Translations under genes and position numbers: made by a program | Shown: positions 11,646 through 22,870 of the stretch, in pieces | Layout of the letters: each line of letters starts with the position of its first letter | Position numbering within the stretch: the first letter of the stretch is position 1 | Assembly: GCA_035772735.1 (NCBI GenBank) | Contig: JASDFA010000003.1 | Span: forward strand, 64,972,501-65,036,500 | Origin: Datura wrightii | Taxonomy: Eukaryota; Streptophyta; Magnoliopsida; Solanales; Solanaceae | Length of the DNA: 64,000 nucleotides | Reading direction: 5' to 3' | The notes under the pieces: generated by a model | Seen by the model: the letters and a program-made list of their open reading frames with translations, nothing else | Database searches by the model: none | Told to the model about the DNA's origin: nothing

Positions 11646-11847
11646 ACTAGGTTTAGAGTATCCTTGGATGTCTGAAAGCCATATTGAGTAGAGTCCCTTT
11701 CATGGATGAGAAGCGTGCCACACTTATGACGGGGAGGCTACGAGATGTTATTAGGAAAAATCCCTTTTTTCATAATCTTTATCATACATTGAAATTTAAT
11801 TCCATAATCGTTCCCGTAACTTGTGCTCTATTTCGTTTCAGTGAATT

Positions 11848-12950
11848 ATGTTGCCGCGACATGGTAATGGAAGAAGGGCTGGTAACGCTCACTGACCTGC
11901 CCCTTCAGCTCCATCAGCCCCTCAGGACGACACAATGTCTACAGCAGAGTTTAGGCGGCTATCCAGCTGCTCGCACAGACAGTTACCAACCAGGTAAACT
12001 AGCTGGTGGTTCCAATCAATAATAATGGGTCCGCAGCAGATGCCCGGGTGCGGGACTTCACTCGAATAAAACCTTCACATTTCCATGGATCTAAGGTGTG
12101 AGAGGACCCACAAGAGTTCATGGATGATATTAAAAAGATCACCCAGATCATGATTGTCAGTTCCTCAGAGAGTGCCGACTTGGCTGCCTACCAGCTGAAA
12201 GGGGTAGCCCAAGTCTGGTACGAATAGTGGAAGGAGGGGAGACCAGCGGGAGCAGGACCAGTGGAATGGGAGGAGTTCACTACAGCCTTCCTAGGCAGAT
12301 TCTTTCCTCGGGAGCTCAAGGAGGAAAAAGTGGCAGAGTTCATGAATCTGAAACAAGGAAATCGGATTATGGAGGAGTATGCACTAGAGTTCACCAGACT
12401 ATCTAAATATGCTCCAGAGATAGTAGCCGAGCCAATGGTTCGTATGCTGAAATTTGTTAATGGGGTGTCAAACCCTGTTCTCAAAGAGTGCAGGACGATA
12501 ATGTTGATTAAGGATATTGACCTCTCCAGCCTCATCGTTCAAGCCCAGCAAATTAAGGCAGAAAAATTGAAATATTTGGAGCGGGAGAACAAACGAGCAA
12601 GGACCGACCAGTCAGAATATGGCCATCACAGATTTGGCAGTAGTAGCCGTCCACAGCAGCAACAGTGGGCTCCAACACCCAATTCAACTAGCACCCATAC
12701 TTTCCGGTCTCACAAGGATTGGAGGGGTGGAGCATCTAGCCCTCAGTCCTATAGCTTCAGCGCAAACAATCACTACCCAACTTGCCTTAAGTGTGGCAAG
12801 AACCATCCAGGAGAGTGTCTTCAAGGTCGAGAGGGTCGTTTTGGTTGTGGACAGCTTGGTCATCAGCTTAAGGAATTCTCGTCAGCATGATGGGGAAGGT
12901 CACAATCCACTACTTCAGCAGCTCCAGTAGGCCGACCAGCTCACCAGGCC
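11848..12950 (+). pseudogene. Element A gag remnant
   Basis: Retrotransposon capsid/nucleocapsid gene. The start at 11848 ('MLPRHGNGRRAGNA') matches the gag start of G and I. The first part is disrupted by stops and a frameshift. From 12261 a 209-codon open stretch carries the gag core ('WEEFTTAFLGRFFPREL', 'LKQGNRIMEEYALEFTRLS') and the zinc-binding region with 'CLKCGKNHPGEC' and 'FGCGQLGHQLKE'. A TAG just before it (in 'YE*WKEG') replaces the CAG codon present in G. Part of a once-complete polyprotein continuing into protease. Confidence 0.85.
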
Positions 12951-13147
12951 AACACATCATGTACAGATGGGGGCCAGCGCCAAAACCATTTTTATGCATT
13001 GTCTTCTTGCCAAGATCAGGAGAACTCACCTAACGTGGTCATGGGTATGTTACACCTTTTTCAACTAGATGTGTATGCCTTACTAGATCCAGGAGCCACA
13101 CTTTCGATCGTGACTCCCTATGTGGCAATCCGGTTCGATATCAGTCC
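12951..13147 (+). pseudogene. Element A protease fragment
   Basis: Retropepsin start with 'LLDPGATLSIVTPYVAIRF', including the DPGA catalytic motif. It is cut at 13147, where the truncated 3' LTR of element B begins. By comparison with G (54235-54590) about 355 bp of protease/RT-linker sequence is missing, not merely displaced. Confidence 0.8.
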
Positions 13148-13698
13148 ATGCATCAAATGAGGTTTATCATGAGTTATTTCCCCTTAAAAGACCCTGTCCC
13201 GACCTCAAAACGACATAGATTAAGTCTTAGGAGTGTAGGAAATTATGAGATGGCCCTTACTAATTCATAGGAAATAACTGTCGGGAGACCCCAATGGGCG
13301 ACCTGACAACTCGTTACTAGGGACAACAAGTTGTTGGGTCATTTCGTCAAGTCTACTGGAATTTTTCACCTGGTCCCTTAAAGGAGGACATGATGACTCA
13401 TCCCCCAAGGCAATGACTCATTACCAGCTTCCGTCAAGTACGCTGCCTCATCCTAAATTAAATTCTCAACCTTACCCCACGGTGGACCTGACGACTCATG
13501 GTGGCTGACCACGAGTCATTCCCACGCCCGTGGGGACCTCGACTCCTCATCCCAGTACAACCTTCCGACGAGCCACCTGACGACTCGTGGGGTCTCCTCA
13601 TGAGTCATCTAACGACTCGTTCTACACTGCTGCAACATTTTCCTGATTTTTTCCCATTTGACTCTCGGGTCTGATCCTTCGGTTCCCGAGATATAACA
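13148..13698 (-). repeat. Element B 3' LTR, truncated
   Basis: Homologous to the start of the 5' LTR (20365-20884). It begins on the minus strand at 13698 (TGTTATATCTCGGG) next to a purine tract, and ends abruptly at 13148. It contains the ACGACTCGT-type word cluster (13300-13620). Confidence 0.85.
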
Positions 13699-13872
13699 AT
13701 ATATCCCCCTTGGGAACATTCGTCCTCGAATGTTAGAAACATGCAGAAAACCTAGAGACAACCAATCACCATATGAAATACCGATCATTTAAGTTGAAAA
13801 CTAACGGAATGACTACCCCCAAAAAGAACTATATAGCTGGACTGAATGCAGACATCACATACATATATCATA
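13699..13872 (-). other. Element B polypurine tract and 3' noncoding stretch
   Basis: Minus-strand purine run CCAAGGGGGATATAT (13699-13713) directly precedes the LTR start. It is preceded by 'aacattcgaggacgaatgtt' (13720-13739), which also forms an inverted repeat and recurs before the 3' LTRs of A and E as 'attcaaggatgaa'. The rest shows no feature. Confidence 0.7.
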
Positions 13873-16800
13873 TCATAAAACAAACTTGCACGCATGAACA
13901 GAACATGAAAAACTGAATAAAGGTTTAGGGCAAAAACTGATACCTAAAACTGAAACTGAGCCGGTAGGGAACAAATGGGGGTATTTAGCTATCATATCTG
14001 CTTCATTTTCCCACATAGCTCCCTCGACATGCTGATTTCTCCATAACACCTTTACTGAAGCTATTTCCTTATTCCTCAGCCTCCGAACCTTACGATCCAA
14101 GATTGTAATGGGAATTTCCTCGTAACTGGGTCTATCCTTCACACCAACACTTTCCACCGGAACCACTAAGGATGGATCTCCCAAACACTTTTTCAAGAGC
14201 AATATGTGAAATATGGGATGAACAGAAGCTAGCTCTGAAGGTAACTCTAACTCGTAGGCTACTTTACCCACTCGTCTCACAATCCGGTATGGACCAATAT
14301 AGCGGGGCCTGAGTTTTCCTTTCTTTCCGAATCTCATTACTCCCTTGATGGGAGATACCTTCAAAAACACCCAATCATCGATATCGAACTCAAGCTCTCT
14401 TCTCCTTACATCTGCATAAGACTTTTGGCGACTTTGATCCATTTCCAGCATTTCTCTTATCAACTGAACTTTCTCCATAGCCTCATGGACTGAATCTGGA
14501 CCCACCAATGAAGCCTCACCGACCTCAAACCAACCAATGGGAGTCTAAAACTTCTCCCGTAAAGAGCCTAGAATGGTGCCATTTGGATGCTATAGTGATA
14601 GCTAGTGTTGTAGGCAAACTAAATAAGAGGTAAATGCTCATCCCAACTACCCTTGAAATCAATAACGCAAGCTCTCAACATTTCCTAGAGAGTTTGGATA
14701 GTTCTGTCCATCTGGCCATCTGTTTGCGGATGAAATGTCATGCTAAGCTTGACCTGGGTACCAAGTCCCTTTTGAAAAGATCTCCAAAACTGAGAGGTAA
14801 ACTTAGTACCTCTATCCGATATGATGGACAAGGGCACTCCATGCAATCTAACCAACTCATGGATGTATAATTTGGCATAATCTTCCGCTGAATCAATGGT
14901 TTTGACCGGTAGAAAATGAGCAGTCTTGGTCAACCTATCCACCACAACCCAAATGGAGTTATACTGTCTATGAGTGCTGGGCAAACTTGTTATGAAGTCC
15001 ATGTTGATTTTTTCCCACTTCCAACTAGGAATGATGATATCCTGAAGTACACCTCCTGGCCTCTGATGCTCCACTTTTACTTGTTGGCAATTCAGACACT
15101 TGGCTACAAGTTCTGCAATGTCCCTCTTCATGCCATTCCACCGGTAAATTTCCCACAAGGCATGATACATCTTGGTGGCACTAGGATAGACAGAATATTT
15201 GGATCCATGAGCCTCATGCAACATCTAGCTCCTTAAATCACCCATATTCGGAACACATAAGCGACCTTTGTACTGAAGTACCCCATCTCCCCCTTTGGAG
15301 AAGACTTCTACCTTCTGATTTTGAACAACTTCTTTCAACTTTACCAATATTGGATCCTCATCTTGCTTAGCCTTCACCTTCGTTACCAAGGACGACTCTG
15401 ATCCATTCTGGACAACAACAACACCATCGGTCGAGCTAACTAACCTGACCCCCAACCGTTCAAGTCGATGCACCTCCTTCACCAGTTCCTTCTTGTCTTC
15501 ACTCACGTGTGACAGACTCTCCATAGAGAGTCTACTAAAGGCATCTGCTACCACGTTGGCCTTACCCGGGTAGGAAAGGACATTCATGTCATAGTCCTTA
15601 AGTAGCTCCAACCACCTCTGTTACCGAAGATTGAGATCCTTCTGCATGAACACATATTGTAAGCTCTTATGGTCCATGAAGACATCTACATGAACTTGAT
15701 ACAAGTAGTGTCACCATATCTTCAAAGAAAACACTGTTGTGTCCGACTCAAGATCATGGGTTGGGTAATTCTTCTCGTGAATTTTTAGCTATCTGGAAGC
15801 ATATGCTATGACTTTCCCATGTTGCATCAATACAAACCCCAGTCCGACTCTCGAAGCATCACAATATACAACAAAGCCATCGGCGCCCTCCGGTAAAGTC
15901 AGCACTGGTGCTGATGTGAGTTGGGCCTTTAATTCCTGGAAGCACTTCTCACTAGCCTCCGACCATTAGAACTTCACCTTTTTCTGAGTTAATCTAGTCA
16001 ATGGGGCTGCAATGGATGAGAAACCTTCTATGAACCTCTGATAGTAACCCACTAAGCCCAAAAAGCTTCTGATCTCTGAAGGGTTTACCCATGTGGCCAG
16101 TTCTTCACTACCTCTATTTTCTAGGAGTCCACTCTTATGCCTTCGCTTGACATTACATGTCCCAATAATGCAAATGAATTTAGCCAGAACTCATATTTGC
16201 TGAACTTGGCATATAGCTGGTTATCCTTGAGGGTCTGGAGTGCTACCCTCAGGTGTGCAGCATGCTCCTCCTCGCTCCTAGAGTATATCAATATGTCGTT
16301 AATGAACACGATCACGAACATATCCAGATATGCCTTGAATACCCTGTTCATCATATCCATAAAAGTTGCAGAGGCATTGGTTAGTCCAAAAGACATAAAA
16401 ACAGATTCATAATGGCCATACCAAAGTCTTGAAAGCAGTCTTTGGGATGTCGCCCTCCCAAACCCTGAGTTGGTGATACCCGGACCTGAGATCTATCTTA
16501 GAGAAATATTTGGCACCCTGAAGCTGATCAATAGGTCATTGATCCTGGGTAAAGGGTATTTATTCTTGACGGTGACTTTGTTCAACTGCCTATAGTCAAA
16601 ACACATTCGAAGAGAACCATCTTTCTTCCGGATGAACAACATGGAGCGACTTACCCATCCTAATGAAACCCTTATCTAGCAAATCCTTCAACTTCTCCTT
16701 TAACTCCTTTAGCTCGGCTGGGGCCATTCGGTAAGGAGGAATCGGTATGGGATGTGTGTCGAGTAAAAGGTCAATCTCAAATTCAATCTCCCTCTCAGGA

Positions 16801-17344
16801 GGAGCACCTGGTAGGTCATCTAGGAATACCTCGGGATACTCACATATCACGGGGACTAACTGAATGGTTGGGGTCTCGAACATGGAATCCTTAACCATAG
16901 CCAAATGGTGAATACAACCCTTAGAAATCTTTGGGCCTTGAGATAGGAGAAGAAGTGACCTACATGTACCATTGAACTACCCTTCCATTCTAAAACTGGT
17001 TCACCTGGAAACCGAAACTCCACCGCTTGAGTTCTACAGTTAATAGAAGCATAACATGCAAACAACCAATCCATGCTTAAAATAATGTCAAAATCAGTCA
17101 TAGCCAATTCTACTAAGTCTGCGGAGGTAACCTTAAGCAATACTATAATGCGGCAACCTCTATATACCCACCTCGCTACGATTGAATCCCCAACCGGAGT
17201 AGACATAGAAAATGGTTCTGACAAAGTTTCAGGACTGACCCCAAAGTTACTAGCAATGTAAGGTGTCACAAAAGACAGTGTAGCTCCCAGATCTAACAAA
17301 GCATAAACATTAATATGAAAGACTCGCAACATACCCGTAACCAC
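13873..17344 (-). pseudogene. Element B pol remnant (protease to chromodomain)
   Basis: Protease 17344-16856 with a D-L-G-A active site ('ALLDLGATLSFVTPY') and 'FDIILSMDWL'. RT start 16904-16596. RT palm 16396-16121, where the catalytic box reads FIND instead of FIDD. RNase H (16100-15610) is in fragments. Linker 15611-15225 contains 'YPGKANVVADAFSR' and 'GRLCVPNMGDLR'. Integrase 15224-14685 has the H-H-C-C zinc region ('CLNCQQVK'), 'WEKINMDFI' and 'ISDRGTKF', but the third catalytic residue is Asp instead of Glu ('DGQMDRTIQ'). The C-terminal domain and chromodomain-like tail (14508-13873) are open and include 'KGKLRPRYIGPYRI' and 'VKVLWRNQHVEGAMWE'. Several frameshifts and stops separate the blocks, and two catalytic changes make activity very unlikely. 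Confidence 0.87.
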
Positions 17345-17399
17345 ATCGGGAGAAGACTCCTGCTCCTGTCGAGAGCCAAGTGCATAAAATCGGTTCTGG

Positions 17400-18576
17400 C
17401 GCTAGCCGCTAGCTGGACCAGTCGAAGTACCCTGCTAAGTAGGACGTTCCACTGGAGCTACTGAACTGGCTTCTGGGGTGTGGGCTCCACCACCCCCTGA
17501 CCTGGCTGCGGGGAAATTCCTGAGCCTGTTTCCAGGTTTTCCACACCTAAAACAAGCATCTGAGCCCACCAAACACTTCCCTGGGTGGTTCTTGCCACAA
17601 CTAGCACAAGATGGGAATGTGCGCTCTGTGCGCATGCTATTCCGACCTCTCGAACCTGAGGCCCTACTCCTCTGATCGTCTCATGGCCTGGATGGGGTAC
17701 TGGCTGAAGATGGGGCTGGTGTAATAGACTTGTGCTGGGACTGCTGGTGAGGCCCACCTCCTGGCCTCGGTTGGGAAAACCTGTGGCTATCAGTTCTGGC
17801 CCTCTTGGCCTCTCTCTACCTCATATGAGTTGCCTCCATCTTCTAAGCATAAAGGACTATTCGTGGGTATTCCGTATCCTGATAAAGCATGGTCGTTCTA
17901 TAGTCCTTGTCCAAATACTCAGCTACTCCCTGCATGAATCTGCTCACCCGTGCCCTCTGGTCCATCACTAACTCCGAGGCATACTTTGATAGGAGAGTGA
18001 ACTCAAGTGAATATTCTATCAGCGTCATCTTTCCCTATTTGAGATTCACAAACTCGACTTCTTTCAATTCCCTCATCTCCCAAGGGAAGAACCTATCGAG
18101 AAAGTCCATGTGGAACTCTTCCCAACTGATAGCGCCTGCTTCCGCTGCCCTGCTGTCCTTACATTACTTTTACCAAATATAAGCGACCCCCTTTAGCTGA
18201 TAAGAGGCCAAATCAACACACTCCTCATTTGCCACCCTCATAACTTGGGTGGCCTTCAGATCCCCTCAATGAACTCGTGTGGATCCTCGTCCACCTTTGA
18301 TCCCGTGAACTCGGGAGGGTTCATTATCAAAAAGTTTCTAATCTGAGCCGTGGCTGCATTACCATTTTATAGGACATGGGCAACAGCCTGCTAGTTGACC
18401 TGAGCGGTTAAGGCCTGTGCCAACATCTGAATAGCTGCAAGAAACTCAGCATGGGCAGCTAGCTCTGGTGCCTAGGGCTCTTGGACAGGTAGGGCTTGCT
18501 GACGCTCATGATCATTGCCACCTTCGTGGCCATCATCATTTCTATTTCTCCTCCCGTTCATTCTTCTAGGAGCCAT
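17400..18576 (-). pseudogene. Element B gag remnant
   Basis: The start at 18576 gives 'MAPRRMNGRRNRNDDG'. The gag core is readable in pieces at 18330-17843 ('TLIEYSLEFTLLSKYASEL'). The zinc knuckle is at 17635-17500 ('CASCGKNHPGKC' and 'CFRCGKPGNRL'), where the second finger has lost its His. Stops and frameshifts occur throughout. Confidence 0.82.
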
Positions 18577-18773
18577 AATTTTCTGCAATCGCGAATAGAA
18601 CGAATTAGAAGGATGGAGGGACTTTTCATCGCACGACATGGATCATGAAAGAAGGGAATAGTTCCTAAAATGTTTAGTAGCCTCTTCTTCATAAGTGTGG
18701 CGCGCTTCACACCCATGAAAAAGACTCTACCTAATGCGGCTTTCAGACTCCCTAGGACACATCTGAACCTATT

Positions 18774-18789
18774 GCTCTGATACCAAGTT
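18774..18789 (-). other. Element B primer-binding site
   Basis: Minus-strand AACTTGGTATCAGAGC, the exact initiator Met-tRNA complement, directly after the LTR end. Confidence 0.9.
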
Positions 18790-20884
18790 TGTCATGACCC
18801 GAGAGTACACCCAAACCATAGACACGGGACGAGGAGCCCCGAGGGACCCCAAGTCAACCCATGGCATAACCATATAACTAAACCATTCACATAAGGCGGA
18901 AGACTTAGCTTAATAATCATGAACTAAACGAAACCATGACATGAAATATAAGAAACAACAAAGACATGATCCAAGCATAAGCAGCTGATTACTACAAGTA
19001 GGTCTGAAAGCCTCTAATCATAATAGACGGGTTGAAGGGAAAAGACCCCATCTAACCCCAATATTCTGAAAACTAAAAGACAAATAAGATCCGAACATGA
19101 AGCCCTCGAACCATGAGGAATCACCACTGAGAACTGAGAGCAGATCTTAGAGCAAGCTAGGAGCGATGTTGAACCTGTGAACCAGAGCCTGTATCATAAA
19201 ACGATACAACATAGAAAATATGCAGGTTGGTACTTGGAATGAACTGAGTATGTGAAGTATGCAAAACAATCTTGAAAACATAAAAGTTATAGGAGTGGGG
19301 ACATCATGATCACAAAGACTGAAATCATAAACATATCGTAAGTCTCAACATTTCCAAAATATTCATGAACCTGTCATAGTCATAACATGAGGGAAAACAT
19401 TTCATAAAACACTACTTAAGCCAATAGAAAATATTCACACATGCATTAAAACATGAGGAAAAGTGGGAGATTTCGATAACCGACATACCCATATGAGCAC
19501 ACATGGAGCCTGATCTATAAGCCTAGTCAGGAGGCCGTTCATACCTTGCCAAGGGTATGAACCATGAAAGGCGTGATATCACTCATGAAGGCCCCATAGG
19601 GAATAGGTGATAGACACTGAGGTGTTTCCAAACATAACCTACAGTGGCACGTAGTTCTGAGATTCGAGGTGTAACCTAGGTCCCGAACCTACTCGGTGTT
19701 ACGTACTACTCCCAAAACATGCAACGTGCTCATAGAAAATTCATACATGACATGCATGGCTAGTTAAATTGTGATAATCATAACATGTGAGAATTCGTGA
19801 CACTAGCCATGGAATTGGGCCCGTGGATCGGCCAAAATCATAGTTCAGGAACCATAAGCAACATGGGGGCATATCCCATATTTTCAATCATACTTAAAAT
19901 GCTTAAATTTATAGGAAACATAATCATAATAACATGAATAATTGAAAACATGCTTAAAATTCAAAGATTCATATCATGCTTGTGAAATCATCGTAACCAT
20001 AAATTTCACTAAAAATCCTCATGATTTGGGCACATATTCTTTGAGAGATTAAATCATCAAATATTGAATGAAACAAGTGAAAACAGCCCAATAATTCGAA
20101 ACCTGTAAGTTTATACATGCTACGACAAGCTCATACCGATTTTTGAGGAAACATGTATTTGGGTTATGACCCATCAAGTCTTGGTAACTTTAAACATAGA
20201 ATGAAGGAGATAATTGGGCATGGGTAGGGACTAAACCACCCATTCAAAACCCCACATACCTGGAACTTCTCGATTCTTAACTCCCTTGAAAAGCCCTAGA
20301 TGGAAACTTGAAGAACATGAAGAAGAACACTTGAATCCTTTTCTTCTTACTTCTCTACTCTTAAATGCATTAAATAAGGTTTATCATGAATGATTTACCC
20401 TTAAAAGAACCTGTCACGACCTCAAAACGACGTAGTTTAGGTCTTAGGAGTGTAGGAAATTATGAGATGGCCCTTACTAATTCACAGGAAATAATTGTCG
20501 GGAGACCCCAATGGGCGACCTGACGACTCGTTACCAGGGAGAAAGAGTCGTTGGGTCTTTTCATCAAGTCTACTGGAATTTTTCACCTAGGCCCTTAACG
20601 GAGGACATGACGATTCTTCACCCGAGGCAACGACTCGTTACCAGCTTCCATCAAGTACGCTGCCTCATCCTTAATTAAATCCTCAACCTTACCCCATGGT
20701 GGACCTGAAGACTCGTGGTGGCTGAACACGAATCATTCGCACGCCCATGGGGACCTTGACTCCTCATCCTAGTCCAACCTTCCCATGAGCACCTGATGAC
20801 TCGTGGGGTCTCCTCATGAGTCGTCTAGTTACTTATTCCTCGTTTGACTCTTGGGTCTGATCCTTAGGTTCCCGGGGTATAACA
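18790..20884 (-). repeat. Element B 5' LTR
   Basis: 2095 bp; on the minus strand it runs from TGTTATACCCCGGGAACC (20884) to CGGGTCATGACA (18790). A word cluster of ACGACTCGT type lies at 20510-20830. Stem-loops lie at 19207-19191 (7 bp with one G-T pair) and 19118-19104 (CCTC and GAGG). Confidence 0.9.
19104..19207 (-). other. Paired stem-loops in element B LTR
   Basis: First stem-loop: minus-strand arms GTATCGT and ATGATAC around TTT, with one G-T pair. Second stem-loop: core arms CCTC and GAGG. The spacing of about 73 nt matches A, I and J. Confidence 0.55.
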
Positions 20885-22870
20885 TCTAAGACTCCAACTA
20901 TCCAGTCAGTTCAAGTTGTCAGCAAATTCCCTGATGTGTTCCCCGAAGATCTTCCCAGAGTCCTTCTTAAGCGGGAAAGAGACTTCGGAATAGACCTTCT
21001 CCTAGATACTCAGCCTATTTCCATCCCTCCTTACAGATGACTCCAGCTGAGCTTAAGGAGTTGAAGGAGCAGCTAAAGGACCTTTTTAATAAAGGTTTTA
21101 TCAGACCCAGCATCTCTCCTGGGGTTCTTTAGTACTATTCATGCGAAAGAAAGATGGTACCCTCAGAATGTGCATCAATTACCATTAGTTGAACAAGGTC
21201 ACAGTGAATAATAGGTATCCCTTACCCAAAATCGATGAATTGTTCGACCAACTTCAGGGAGCCAACTGTTTCTCCAAAATAGATCTCAGGTTGGGGTATC
21301 ATCAGCGAAGAGTTAGAGAGTGTGACATACCGAAAATAGCTTTTAGAACTCGGTATGGTCACTATGAGTTTGTAGTTATGTCCTTCGAACTAACTAATGC
21401 CCCTGCAGCCTTTATGGACCTGATGAACAGAGTCTTCAAGCAGTATATGGTTATGTTCGTCATTTTATTTGTCAATGACAATTTTGTATACTCCAGGAAT
21501 GAGGAAAAACAAGTTAACCACCTGAGTATAGTGCTTCAGACGCTCAGAGACTTCCAGTTGTTCGCTAAGTTTAGCAAATGAAAATTCTGGTTGAAGTCTG
21601 TGACTTTACTTGGTCACGTAGTCTCGGGTGAGGGTGTTTAGGTAGATCCTCAAAAGATAGTAGCGGTGAAAGACTGGCCAAGACCTACCTCCCCAACCGA
21701 AATCAGAAGTTTCTTGGGTCTTGCCGGTTATTACTGAGTCGAGTTTTTAATTCTTGGAAAAGATCACGTACTGCTTAAACTGAAGGAGGCGGTTCTCAGA
21801 AAAGAAGTGGAGGCTTTCTCCAAAGGGGAGATGTGTACTCCGTTACCAGGGTAGATTGTGCGTACCGAATATGGGTAATTTGACACAGTAGGTACTGGCT
21901 GAAGCACATAATTCAAGGTATTCCATCCACCTTGGTTCTACTAAGATGTACCATGATTTACGGGATATTTACTAGTGGAACACCATAAGAGAGACATCGC
22001 TGAATTTGTATCTAAGTGCTCGAACTACCAGCAAGTCAAAGTAGAACACCAGAGAGAGGGAGGTATGACTCAGGATATCAGCATACCCACATGGAAGTGG
22101 GAAGAAGTAAATATGGATTTTATTACGAGTCTACCTCGAACTCGTTGACAGCATGATTCCATCTGGGTAATAGTAGAATGAATGGCTAAGTCAGCACACT
22201 TCCTCCCAATTAAAACTACAGACTCAGCTGAGGACTATGCTAGGATTTATATCTAGGAGTTGGTCAGACTTCATGGGGTGCCCTTATCCATTATTTCAGA
22301 TAGAGGTACCCAGTTTACCTCGCATTGTTTGAAGTCTTTTCAGAAGGGACTCGGTACCCAAGTCAAGCTCAGCACAGCTTTTCACCCGCACATAGATGGA
22401 AAAGCTGAACGAACTATTCAGACCCTAGAAGATATGTTGAGAGCATGTGAGATTGATTTCAAGGATAGTTGAGCTGATCACTTTCCTCTCATCGAGTTTG
22501 CATACAACAACAACTACCACTCCAGTATCCAGATGGCCCCATTTGAGGCATTATATGGTACAAGGTGAAGATCTCCTATCGGGTGGTTTGAGGTTGGTGA
22601 AGCTACTTAACTCAGGCCATAGTTGGTTCATGAAGCTATGCAGAAGGTACAACTCATCAGAGAAAGATTTAAAATAGCTCAAAGACGTCAGAAATATTAT
22701 GCTGATGTTAGGAGAAGAGAGTTAGAGTTTGTAGTGGCTGACTGGGTTTATCTAAAAATTTCCTCCATGAAAGGGGTGATGAGATTTGGGAAGAAAGGAA
22801 AACTCAGTCCAAGATATGTGGGACCTTACAGAATTCTAAAGCGAATTGCAAGGTAGCCTATGAGCTGGAG
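20885..22870 (+). pseudogene. Element A pol remnant, RT and integrase
   Basis: Resumes with the linker before RT ('PEDLPRV'). RT palm 21189-21581 has 'NKVTVNNRYPLPKIDELFDQ', and its catalytic box reads FVND instead of FIDD. At 21735, just after 'SFLGLAGYY', the frame stops and about 28 bp of inverted RNase H sequence follows; the rest of RNase H is deleted, and the sequence resumes in the pre-integrase linker. The integrase keeps 'ISDRGTQF' and 'DGKAERTIQTLEDML' with Glu intact (22260-22472). The C-terminal domain (22623-22856, 'GKLSPRYVGPYRI') is cut at 22870 by solo LTR C and continues at 27203. Confidence 0.87.

Larger units (their letters stand above)
13148..20884 (-). mobile_element. Element B: chromodomain-type Ty3/gypsy retrotransposon inserted in A
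   Basis: Minus-strand order: 5' LTR 20884-18790, primer site, gag, protease, RT, RNase H, integrase, chromodomain-type tail, polypurine tract, and only the first about 550 bp of the 3' LTR (13698-13148). The inner end of the 3' LTR is joined to the A protease without a target duplication, and about 355 bp of A is missing. A deletion across the left junction after insertion explains both losses. Same LTR family as J1/J2. Confidence 0.88.
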
